Below are positions 16,310 to 25,799 of a stretch of DNA of 64,000 bases, piece after piece. This DNA is from Novosphingobium sediminis (lineage in GTDB: Bacteria > Pseudomonadota > Alphaproteobacteria > Sphingomonadales > Sphingomonadaceae). The notes beneath the pieces were generated by a model. It was not told the origin of the DNA. It worked only from the letters and a program-made list of their open reading frames with translations, and searched no databases. How positions within the stretch are numbered: the stretch's first letter is position 1; each line of letters opens with the position of its first letter. The position numbers and the translations under genes are program-made. The DNA lies in the NCBI RefSeq assembly GCF_007991615.1, contig NZ_BJYR01000005.1, forward strand, positions 124,001-188,000, written 5' to 3'.

Positions 16310-17497
16310 TGCTGCCCTGAGACCAAGAAGATGCGCGGTATCCTTGAGGAAGATCCTGAGGTGTGCGAGCGGATCGGCGCGGACCAGCTTCTTGTTCATG
16401 TAGGCCTGCCAGGTCAGGCGCTGCACATCGGGATCTGCGCACATCGCCACGAACCGTTCGCGGCGCTTGTCGCTGGAATACCAGAAGTATTGCATGATCC
16501 CGAGGATCCAGAACACGCGGCCATGTTCCTTGAGGAAGGTGCGGCGCGCGGCCCTGAGGGCGCTGGGCTGGCCGGTGGCGAGGAACTGGTGCGCCGCGTT
16601 CGCCACATGGCGCCCGCAGGTCATCGCATAGTAGATGCCCTCACCCGAAGCCGGCGCGACCACCCCGGCGGCATCGCCCGAGACGATGACATCGCGCCCG
16701 TTGTCCCAGCGTTTCAAGGGCTTCAAGGGAATGGGGGCGCCTTCGCTGCGCACGGTTTCACAGGTATCGAGGCCCATTTCGCGGCGCATGTTCGCAACCG
16801 ACCCACGCAGCGAGAAGCCCTTGTTGGCGCTGCCGACGCCGATGCTGGAGGTTTCGCCATGCGGGAAGACCCAGCCATAGAAATCGGGCGAGACGCGGCC
16901 CTGATAGATCACATCGCAGCGCGCGGGATCGAACCCGTGGTCATTCGCGGGCGGCGACTTGATGATCTCGTGATAGGCGAACACGCATTTGACGTTCTCG
17001 CCGCCGGGCAGGCTATCGCGCGCGACGCCGGAACGGGCACCATCCGCGCCGACGACGAGGCGGGCGCGTACGCGCATGTCCGGCCCGGTGCGGCTTTCGC
17101 GGTAGACGACGACAGCGCCTGCGGCCCCATCCCGCTCGATGCGTTCGAACGTGCCGGTGCGGCGTTCGGCGCCGACTTGCGCGGCGCGGTTCCTGAGCCA
17201 TTCATCAAACACATCGCGATCGACCATGCCGACATAGCCGATTTCGCCGACGGGCATGTCCACCGCGCGGTCTGACGGGGCCACCATGCGCGCAGCCCTT
17301 GCGCGGGCGACGAGGAGGCTGTCCGGGATGGCAAATTCTTCCATCAGGCGCGGGGGGACCGCGCCGCCGCAAGGCTTGATGCGGCCCGCGCGGTCAAGCA
17401 GCAGCACCGAATGGCCCATGCGCGCGAGATCCGCGGCGGCAGTGGCTCCGGATGGGCCACCGCCCACGACCACGACATCGAAATCGATCTTGCTCAT
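16301..17497 (-). CDS. bchP: Geranylgeranyl reductase
   Basis: Reduces the geranylgeranyl tail of bacteriochlorophyll to phytyl. 398-residue flavoprotein with the N-terminal dinucleotide motif VVVVGGGPSGATAAADLARMG, the family segment RIKPCGGAVPPRLMEEF, GWVFPHGETSSIGVG in the middle and the second FAD motif DVIVSGDAAGVVAPASGEGIYYAM. The ATG overlaps the stop of the PucC-like gene by four bases (ATGA). Downstream its stop overlaps the tspO start. Confidence 0.96.
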   Translation of the reverse strand: MSKIDFDVVVVGGGPSGATAAADLARMGHSVLLLDRAGRIKPCGGAVPPRLMEEFAIPDSLLVARARAARMVAPSDRAVDMPVGEIGYVGMVDRDVFDEWLRNRAAQVGAERRTGTFERIERDGAAGAVVVYRESRTGPDMRVRARLVVGADGARSGVARDSLPGGENVKCVFAYHEIIKSPPANDHGFDPARCDVIYQGRVSPDFYGWVFPHGETSSIGVGSANKGFSLRGSVANMRREMGLDTCETVRSEGAPIPLKPLKRWDNGRDVIVSGDAAGVVAPASGEGIYYAMTCGRHVANAAHQFLATGQPSALRAARRTFLKEHGRVFWILGIMQYFWYSSDKRRERFVAMCADPDVQRLTWQAYMNKKLVRADPLAHLRIFLKDTAHLLGLRAAHP

Positions 17498-18795
17498 GCT
17501 TCCGCCTCCCGGAATTTCACCGCCGCGCCTTGCCCCGCAATGCGCCCCTTGATCCGTACTGCCATCACCGCCGCGGCCATGAACAGCATGGCCTCAACTG
17601 CAAATATCGACTGGAATGCGCGGCCATCGCTTTCGGCGTGCCGCGCGAGATCGACGCCGATTGCGCCGCTGAGACCGCCGAGCCCGAAGGCAATGCCCTG
17701 CGCGGCGCCCCAGACGCCCATGCGCAGGCCGGTATCAGCCTTGTTGCCTTCACCCGCGAGGCTCATCATCGCACCGATGGCCGAGACGGCGAACACGCCG
17801 TTGGCAAAGCCGAGCACGCCGATATTGGCGGCGAGCGGCCAGCCGGGTCCAATGCCGGCGCCAACCGCAAGCCCAGCGAGCGCGAGGGCCGAGCCAACGC
17901 AGCCGGCTGCAATCCAGCCGCGCAGTTCACCGGCGGCACGGCCGGCAAAAGCGCTTCCGCCCAGCCCCGCGACGATCATGCCGAGCAGGACGCCGCTATG
18001 CTGGACGGCGGAGAGCGACGTGGACTGCGCAGGCGTCATGCCGAAGACGATCCCGGCGAAAGGTTCGAGGATCAGATCCTGCATCGAATAGGCAAGCATC
18101 GAGAGGAACACGAACACGGTGAACCGGCGTGCAGCGGTCTCGGCGAAAACGGCGCGCAGAGCGTCGCCGAGGCTGGCTTCGCTGGCGGGTTCGGGGGCGG
18201 CGGCGGTCTGCACGCCGCGTTCAAGCCGGAAGGTGGCGAGGAGAGTGAGCACAAGGGCGGCCAGCGCTATGCCACCGGAAACCTTCACCAGTTGCACCCA
18301 CGAGAACGGTTCGAGCAGTGCGCCAGCGGTTCCGGCGGAGATCACGATGCCCATGACCATCATGATCCAGGTGACCGCCGCGGCAGCCGCGCGGCGCTGC
18401 GGTGCGACACCGGCGGCGAGGAGCGCGAGGAGCGAAGTGCCGGCAGCGCCAACACCCGCGCCAATCATAATAAAACCGAGGAGAAGCAGCGCATTGGCTG
18501 GCAACGGAGCAAGCGGGAGCGCAAGCACGGCAAGCATCCCACCGAGACCGAGCACCGCGATGCCGCCAATGATCCACGGTGTGCGCGCATGGCCGCGGTC
18601 AGAACCGTGACCCCAGACGGGGCGCGCGAGCTGGACGGCATAGTGCAGCGCGACGAGGCCGGCAGGGACTGCGGCGGCCATGCCATATTCGACAACCATC
18701 ACGCGGTTGAGCAGCGAGGTGGCCAGCATGACGACCGCGCCGATCGATGCCTGCACCAGCCCGAGGCGGATAATCGAGAACCAGCCGAAGCCCAT
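17494..18795 (-). CDS. PucC-like BCD-family MFS carrier
   Basis: 433-residue, 12-helix carrier of the bacteriochlorophyll delivery branch of the MFS (relatives: PucC, LhaA, Bch2/ORF428). The start ATG at 18795 shares one base with the bchG stop (TGATG). The segment SIIRLGLVQASIGAVVMLATSLLNRVMVVEYG and the HGSDRGHARTPWI loop are typical, and AYSMQDLILEPFAGIVFGM is the family signature in helix 7-8. Its place between bchG and bchP matches the homologue found there in other PGCs; it may help hand over or export bacteriochlorophyll. A second member, LhaA, is at 31146-32588. Confidence 0.9.
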   Translation of the reverse strand: MGFGWFSIIRLGLVQASIGAVVMLATSLLNRVMVVEYGMAAAVPAGLVALHYAVQLARPVWGHGSDRGHARTPWIIGGIAVLGLGGMLAVLALPLAPLPANALLLLGFIMIGAGVGAAGTSLLALLAAGVAPQRRAAAAAVTWIMMVMGIVISAGTAGALLEPFSWVQLVKVSGGIALAALVLTLLATFRLERGVQTAAAPEPASEASLGDALRAVFAETAARRFTVFVFLSMLAYSMQDLILEPFAGIVFGMTPAQSTSLSAVQHSGVLLGMIVAGLGGSAFAGRAAGELRGWIAAGCVGSALALAGLAVGAGIGPGWPLAANIGVLGFANGVFAVSAIGAMMSLAGEGNKADTGLRMGVWGAAQGIAFGLGGLSGAIGVDLARHAESDGRAFQSIFAVEAMLFMAAAVMAVRIKGRIAGQGAAVKFREAEA

Positions 18796-19709
18796 CACCA
18801 ATGTCCGCCAAGTCCGCCAGCAGCTGCCAGCATGCCGAGTACGTAGAGCGTGACGCCCGTGCCGCCGTACCACGGTGCGCGTGCGGCAGGGTCGGCGATA
18901 AGCTTTGGCATCAGCGCGAACTGCACGGCGAGCACGCCCGCGACAATGGCCGCGGAGAGCATCAGGCCGTGCTGCACGAGGTAAACCGCAACGATCACTT
19001 GCGCGAGCGCCATGACAGCGCAGGCCAGCAGCGCCGCATTGCGCACGCCCAGCACGACCGGGAGCGAGCGCACGCCCGTCTGGCGATCACCTTCCACCGC
19101 CTTGAAATCATTGAGCGTCATGATGCCGTGGGCGCCAAGGCTGTAGAGCACGAGGACGATCAGCACCGGGGTTGGCGGCAGGGTGCTGGTCATCACGGCG
19201 GCGCCGGTGAACCAGCTGAGGCCTTCATAGGTGAGGCCGACGAGCATGGGCCCCCACCAGCCGCTCGCCTTGAGGCGGAAGGGCGGCGCGCTGTAGGCCC
19301 AGGCGGAGGCGAGGCCGACGAGCGTCGCAACCATGACCCAGATGCCGAGCGCCGCGCCAACCGCAAAGGAGATGACCGTGCCGACACAGGCGATCCCGAG
19401 CCCCCAGCGGCCGGGGATGCGGCCGGAGGGGATCGGGCGGTTCGGCTCGTTGATGGCGTCGACGTGACGATCGAACCAATCGTTGATGGCCTGACTGTTG
19501 CCGCAGACCAGAGGCCCCGCCAGCAAGCCGCCTGCGATGATCGGAAGCCAGTGGCCCGACGCCGGTTGGCCCGATGAAACGACACCGCACATGAAGGCCC
19601 AGATCGGCGGAAACCACGTGATCGGCTTCAAGAGCTCCAGCACGTCTCGCGGGGCGGGACGGCGAACGGTGGGAGCCATCGAACGGGCCGAAGTGGCAGG
19701 CTGCGTCAT
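18795..19709 (-). CDS. bchG: Bacteriochlorophyll synthase
   Basis: UbiA-family prenyltransferase that esterifies bacteriochlorophyllide a with geranylgeranyl diphosphate. 304 residues from the ATG at 19709. Signature NDWFDRHVDAINEPNRPIPSG (first Asp-rich motif) and the second motif region NDFKAVEGDRQTGVRSLPV are intact, with about eight membrane helices. A TTG at 19745 would add 12 residues but lies in the promoter. The ATG has GAGG only one base upstream, too close for normal use, while a -10 box ends seven bases before it (see findings). Confidence 0.95.
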   Translation of the reverse strand: MTQPATSARSMAPTVRRPAPRDVLELLKPITWFPPIWAFMCGVVSSGQPASGHWLPIIAGGLLAGPLVCGNSQAINDWFDRHVDAINEPNRPIPSGRIPGRWGLGIACVGTVISFAVGAALGIWVMVATLVGLASAWAYSAPPFRLKASGWWGPMLVGLTYEGLSWFTGAAVMTSTLPPTPVLIVLVLYSLGAHGIMTLNDFKAVEGDRQTGVRSLPVVLGVRNAALLACAVMALAQVIVAVYLVQHGLMLSAAIVAGVLAVQFALMPKLIADPAARAPWYGGTGVTLYVLGMLAAAGGLGGHW

Positions 19710-19716
19710 ACCTCGG

Positions 19717-19757
19717 AGGGTATGGTTGACACCCACAAGTGTCAATTGATTCTTACA
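19717..19757 (-). promoter_or_regulatory. bchG promoter with PpsR/CrtJ site
   Basis: Perfect TGT-N12-ACA at 19740-19757. On the minus strand its inner end reads TTGACA (19745-19740), followed after 17 bp by TACCCT (19722-19717), and seven bases later by the bchG ATG. A separate 7-bp inverted repeat TTGACAC/GTGTCAA (19726-19732, 19739-19745) overlaps it. The whole lies in the 27-bp gap after ppsR and in the bchG leader, so bchG-bchP can be transcribed independently of ppsR and repressed by its product. Confidence 0.72.
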
Positions 19758-19772
19758 CTTGCGTGAGAAACG

Positions 19773-21194
19773 CTATTCGCTCTCGCCCACGAGATTGCCG
19801 AGCCCATAGCGGTGCAGCTTGGAATAGAGGCTCTGGCGGCTGAGGCCGAGAATTTCGGCAGCAGAAGCGCGGTTGTCCGAGGTGTAAGCGAGCGCGGCTT
19901 CGATGCAGAGGCGCTCGATCAGGTCCGTACTCTCGCGGACGATTTCCTTTAGCGAGGCGCGGCCGACGAGTTCGGTAAGCTGTTCGACCGAGCGCGGCAG
20001 ATCGAGCGGCGTGGGCGGCAGATCGCGCAGGCGGCGGCCGATCTCGCGGATCGCGAAACCGTAGCAAGGATTATCGCCCGAAGTCCGCACAGCTGAAAGC
20101 TCGACCGGCTCTTCCAGTTCGGAATCGCGGGCGCGAACGACCGTGCTGACGTTGCGGGCGAGGCCGTACTTGGTCAACTGGCCTTCGATCAGATCGAGAT
20201 CGATGCCGGGACGACCGACGAATTCACCGAGCGGACGGCCGCGGATCTGATCGAGCGACGCCGCACGCGCAAGCTCGAGGAACGCGATGTTTGCCGCGAT
20301 GATCCGCATATCGGAATTAGCGACGACGAAGGCATCGGGCATGCGCTCCACGATATCGAGCAGCGTTGCGGCGCCTTCGGTGTTGCGCGCGTGCCCCGTG
20401 CTCAGCCGGACGAGCAGATAGCGCCCACCGAGCTGGCGGAAGCCTGTGGCCGAGATGGTTAGTTCCTGCCGCGCCCGTTCCAGCTCGACCGTCAGCGGCG
20501 AGACTTCGGACGTTGTCAGCACAGCGCCGAGATAGGCGATCAGCGCATCGCGCGAACCGCGCGAGACGAGGCCGGAAAGCTTGGAACCGACAAGACTGCC
20601 GGGCCGCGCTTCGAGCACGGCATGCGCCGCCGGATTTGCTTCCTGAATGCGCTGGCTGTCCGCCTCGACAAGGAGGACGGGTTCCGAAGACAGATCGAAC
20701 AGCAGCCGGTAGCGCGTTTCGATCTGGCGCAAGCGCATGTAGTCCCGCTCAAGCGACTGCTGCGCCTGAAGGAGACGCTGCTGAAGCACGACAGCATTGC
20801 GCATGTCGCGCCCGACCGCGATCAACTGCCTGCTGCCATCGAGGCGGATCATGAGGTAGCGGACCGGAATATCGCCGGCCGAACTGGTATGGTTGATCTG
20901 GCGCCAGCGATTGCTTGCATCACCATGTTCGGTGTGCAGCATGTCCTTGACCTTGCTGCGGCTTTCAACGGTTACCGTGGCGTCGAAGTGCTGACCGATC
21001 CAGCTGTCGCACCCCGGAAAATCCTGCCGATTGGCAGCGACATCGAGGATATGACCTTCCGGATCAAGTGCCAGCGTCACGTCCCCCGCGGCAAGCACGA
21101 GGCGCATGGCATCGGCCGGGCTGATGCCATTGAAAGCGGACTCCGACCGATTGAACGGCGTTTTGTCCGCAAGGGAGCGTTCGGGTTCTACCAC
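19773..21194 (-). CDS. ppsR: PpsR/CrtJ transcriptional repressor
   Basis: Redox- and light-responsive repressor of photosynthesis genes, 473 residues. Three PAS-like regions can be seen (about 25-140, 160-270, 285-395) with a coiled-coil linker (LQQRLLQAQQSLERDYMRLRQIE) and a Fis-type helix-turn-helix at the end (SAAEILGLSRQSLYSKLHRYG). A cysteine near residue 430, in the first helix of the DNA-binding domain (LIERLCIEAAL), is placed like the redox-active Cys of CrtJ. It starts with GTG, 14 bp after the ppaA remnant, and its own binding consensus occurs at four promoters in the window. Confidence 0.95.
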   Translation of the reverse strand: MVEPERSLADKTPFNRSESAFNGISPADAMRLVLAAGDVTLALDPEGHILDVAANRQDFPGCDSWIGQHFDATVTVESRSKVKDMLHTEHGDASNRWRQINHTSSAGDIPVRYLMIRLDGSRQLIAVGRDMRNAVVLQQRLLQAQQSLERDYMRLRQIETRYRLLFDLSSEPVLLVEADSQRIQEANPAAHAVLEARPGSLVGSKLSGLVSRGSRDALIAYLGAVLTTSEVSPLTVELERARQELTISATGFRQLGGRYLLVRLSTGHARNTEGAATLLDIVERMPDAFVVANSDMRIIAANIAFLELARAASLDQIRGRPLGEFVGRPGIDLDLIEGQLTKYGLARNVSTVVRARDSELEEPVELSAVRTSGDNPCYGFAIREIGRRLRDLPPTPLDLPRSVEQLTELVGRASLKEIVRESTDLIERLCIEAALAYTSDNRASAAEILGLSRQSLYSKLHRYGLGNLVGESE

Positions 21195-21208
21195 GGTGGC
21201 GACCGGCC

Positions 21209-22177
21209 CTAGCCGGCGTTCACGGTCCGGTGCGTGGCCGCGCCGACCAGACGGTTGGCGAGAGCGAGCGCTCCGGGTGCGTCAGCCGCAGAGCCATCCG
21301 CACCGGCTTCGAGAGCCATCGCCGGATTGCCGTTCACTGCATGTCCTCCCACCAGAATACTCACATTTTGGCACATGGACACGCTGCGGATCGCCTTGAT
21401 CGTTCTTGCGAGGGACTCGGTAGTCACATCACAAGATACGGTCAAGCCGACGAGATCGTAGGATTTGTTGGCAACCTTGGCGACAAGCTGGCGCATATCG
21501 GGAGAGACGAGCACCTAGCTGTCCCACGCGGCGCGGACGAAGACTTCGTGCACCATGGTCGCGCCGAAACTGTGCTGTTCGCCGGGCATGGGCGAAAACA
21601 GCGCCCGGCGCGGAGCGCTGATCGGGCCGGTGACGATCGGGCTGCCCCAAGCAATCTCGCGCATCACTTCCTGAAGGCGCCAGAGGCCGATGGTGACATC
21701 GAGAAAATCGCAGAGATCCTCTTCCCACAGGACGCCGAGGCGGCGTGCAGCAGGTGCCAGCAGATCGACGAAAATGGAATCGATGCCGACCCCGCGGGCG
21801 ATGTACTCTTCGACATGGACGAGCAGTTCGTCTGCCTGAAGTGTCAAGGGAAGCGACGAGAAGAGCGCAACATCTTCGGGGGTGATCAAGCCGCCGCCGG
21901 CGCTTGCGGCGATCCGGCCCGGGCGCATGCGGTGCGCCACCAGAAGCTGGGGGATGATCTCACCTTCGATGAGCGTGCTGATCGCAGAGTTTGAATTGGA
22001 TCGCTGCGGGCGCCTGGAGCTGCCGCTGCGACCATTGCCGCTGCTGCCACCGCCACTGCTTCCCTTGCGGCGACCGGTTACAGGTACGCCGGTGTGTTCT
22101 TCGTACGCAGCGCCGGGATCCGCCTTCCGGCCTCCCTGACCACCCTGTGGCCCGCTTTTGCCAACCGCCAAGTCCAT
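21209..22177 (-). pseudogene. ppaA: PpaA/AerR B12-binding antirepressor, split by an in-frame TAG
   Basis: Homologue of AerR/PpaA, the cobalamin-binding light-responsive partner of CrtJ/PpsR. From the ATG at 22177 (GGGGGGAG upstream) the frame runs through a Gly/Ser/Arg-rich head, a helical domain (LLVHVEEYIARGVGIDSIF, DFLDVTIGLWRLQEVMREI) and the start of the B12 domain with the probable ligand His in MPGEQHSFG. It then meets TAG at 21515-21517 (after VRAAWDS) and continues in the same frame as VLVSPDMRQLV to ILVGGHAVNGNP and a normal stop at 21209. No frameshift, no loss of sequence: one nonsense codon splits 220 and 101 residues. The codon after TAG is GTG, so reinitiation is conceivable. 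A sequencing error is the other explanation. Confidence 0.85.
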
Positions 22178-22297
22178 GTCAGACTCCCCCCGCCTGCCGC
22201 GGCAATGAAGCCGCGTGGGGATAGTGGTTAAAGACACTCCGACTCTGTCCCGTGCGGTAGAGGTACGCCCATTGTCAGACCTTGGCAAACCCCATCA

Positions 22298-22355
22298 TGT
22301 CAATTTTTCTTGTCGTCCAATTTGATTGACAGTTTGTTCGAACGAGTCGTAAGCT
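22298..22355. promoter_or_regulatory. Divergent ppaA/bchF promoter region with PpsR-like site
   Basis: CGT-N12-ACA at 22314-22331 fits the PpsR consensus with one mismatch. Its end forms TTGACA (22326-22331), followed after 18 bp by TAAGCT (22350-22355), matching the bchC promoter layout. On the other side TGTCAA (22298-22303) gives a minus-strand TTGACA facing ppaA. The two outer elements form a perfect 7-bp inverted repeat, TGTCAAT/ATTGACA, 20 bp apart. The rest of the 208-bp gap between ppaA and bchF shows nothing else I can name. Confidence 0.62.
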
Positions 22356-22385
22356 GCCCGTTGCGAAGAGGATGGGACGCACCAA

Positions 22386-24229
<1,844 letters not shown>

Positions 24230-24233
24230 GCCC

Positions 24234-25799
24234 ATGCAGCTTGCCGTCTGGACCTATGAAGGACCGCCGCATGTCGGTGCCATGCGGGTCGCGACGGCGA
24301 TGCGCGGGGTGCACTATCTGCTGCATGCGCCGCAGGGCGACACTTACGCGGACCTCCTCTTCACGATGATCGAACGGCGCTCTGCGCGCCCGCCGGTCAC
24401 CTACACCACGTTCCAGGCGCGCGATCTGGGCAAGGATACCGCAAGCCTGTTCCAGAACGCCGCGCGCGATGCGGTGGAGCGGTTCCAGCCGCAGGCGCTG
24501 CTGGTGGGCGCTTCGTGCACCGCCGAACTGATCCAGGACGATCCGGCCGGTCTTGCCGCGAACATGAAGCTGCCCTGTCCGGTGATCCCGCTCGAACTGC
24601 CGAGCTATCAACGCAAGGAAAACTGGGGCGCGGCAGAGACGTTCTACCAGATCGTGCGCCACCTGGCGGACACGTCGGTGCGGCCTGCCCCGCGTGAAGG
24701 CCGCCGCCCGTGCGTGAACCTGCTCGGCCCTGCCGCGCTCGGCTTCCGCCACCGCGACGATGTGCGCGAGATCCGCCGCATTCTCGATCTGCTGGGCATC
24801 GACGTCCACCTCGTCGCGCCGCTGGGTGCAAGCCCTGAGGATATCCGCACCATCGGGGCGGCGGATTTCAACATCGTCCTCTATCCCGAGATCGGCGACG
24901 AGGCCGCCCGCTGGCTCGACAAGACCTTCGCGCAGCCGGCAATCCGCACTGTTCCCATCGGTGTCGGCGCGACGCGCGCATTCATCAACGAAGTCGCCGC
25001 GCTGGCCGGGGTCGATCCGGCCCTCGCGCTTGATGATCCCTCGTCGCGGATGCCGTGGTGGAGCCGTTCGGTGGACTCGACTTACCTGACCGGCAAGCGC
25101 GTCTTCATCTTCGGCGATGCGACCCATGCCGTCGCCGCTGCGCGGATCGCGCATGAGGAACTGGGTTTCACCGTCTGCGGGCTCGGCTGCTACAACCGCG
25201 AGTTCGCCCGCGATATCCGCATCGCGGCCAAGGAATACGGCGTCGAACCGCTGATCACCGACGATCACCTGACCGTCGAGGAAGCCATTGCCGCCGCGGC
25301 GCCCGAACTGGTGCTGGGCACGCAGATGGAACGCCATATCGCCAAGCGGCTGGGCGTGCCCTGCGCGGTGATTTCCTCGCCCGTCCATGTGCAGGATTTC
25401 CCGGCGCGCTTCAGCCCGCAGATGGGCTTTGAAGGCGCCAACGTGATCTTCGACACCTGGGTCCACCCGCTGGTCATGGGGCTGGAAGAGCACCTCCTCA
25501 CCATGTTCCGCGACGACTTCGAATTCAGCGATGCGGCGGGGCCCTCGCACCTCCATGGCCACAGCAAGCCCGAGCCGGTGCTGGCGCCCGCGGGCGATAT
25601 CGTGATGACGGCGGAAGCGGCTCCGGCCGCCGAGGGCGATCTCGGCTGGACCGCAGAGGCGGAGCGCGAGCTGCGCAAGATCCCGTTCTTCGTGCGCGGC
25701 AAGGCCAAGCGGAATACCGAGAAGTACGCGGGCGAAATGGGTCTCGCCGCGATCACGCTCGAGACGCTCTACGATGCGAAGGCGCACTATGCGCGGTAA
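24234..25799 (+). CDS. bchB: Light-independent protochlorophyllide reductase subunit B
   Basis: NifK-like subunit, 521 residues. Asp36 ([13 protein letters not shown]) is the unusual non-cysteine fourth ligand of the NB-cluster and is present. Conserved stretches include [39 protein letters not shown] and [27 protein letters not shown]. The C-terminus has the short helical domain [28 protein letters not shown]. It overlaps the bchH start by 11 bases. Confidence 0.97.
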   Translation: MQLAVWTYEGPPHVGAMRVATAMRGVHYLLHAPQGDTYADLLFTMIERRSARPPVTYTTFQARDLGKDTASLFQNAARDAVERFQPQALLVGASCTAELIQDDPAGLAANMKLPCPVIPLELPSYQRKENWGAAETFYQIVRHLADTSVRPAPREGRRPCVNLLGPAALGFRHRDDVREIRRILDLLGIDVHLVAPLGASPEDIRTIGAADFNIVLYPEIGDEAARWLDKTFAQPAIRTVPIGVGATRAFINEVAALAGVDPALALDDPSSRMPWWSRSVDSTYLTGKRVFIFGDATHAVAAARIAHEELGFTVCGLGCYNREFARDIRIAAKEYGVEPLITDDHLTVEEAIAAAAPELVLGTQMERHIAKRLGVPCAVISSPVHVQDFPARFSPQMGFEGANVIFDTWVHPLVMGLEEHLLTMFRDDFEFSDAAGPSHLHGHSKPEPVLAPAGDIVMTAEAAPAAEGDLGWTAEAERELRKIPFFVRGKAKRNTEKYAGEMGLAAITLETLYDAKAHYAR

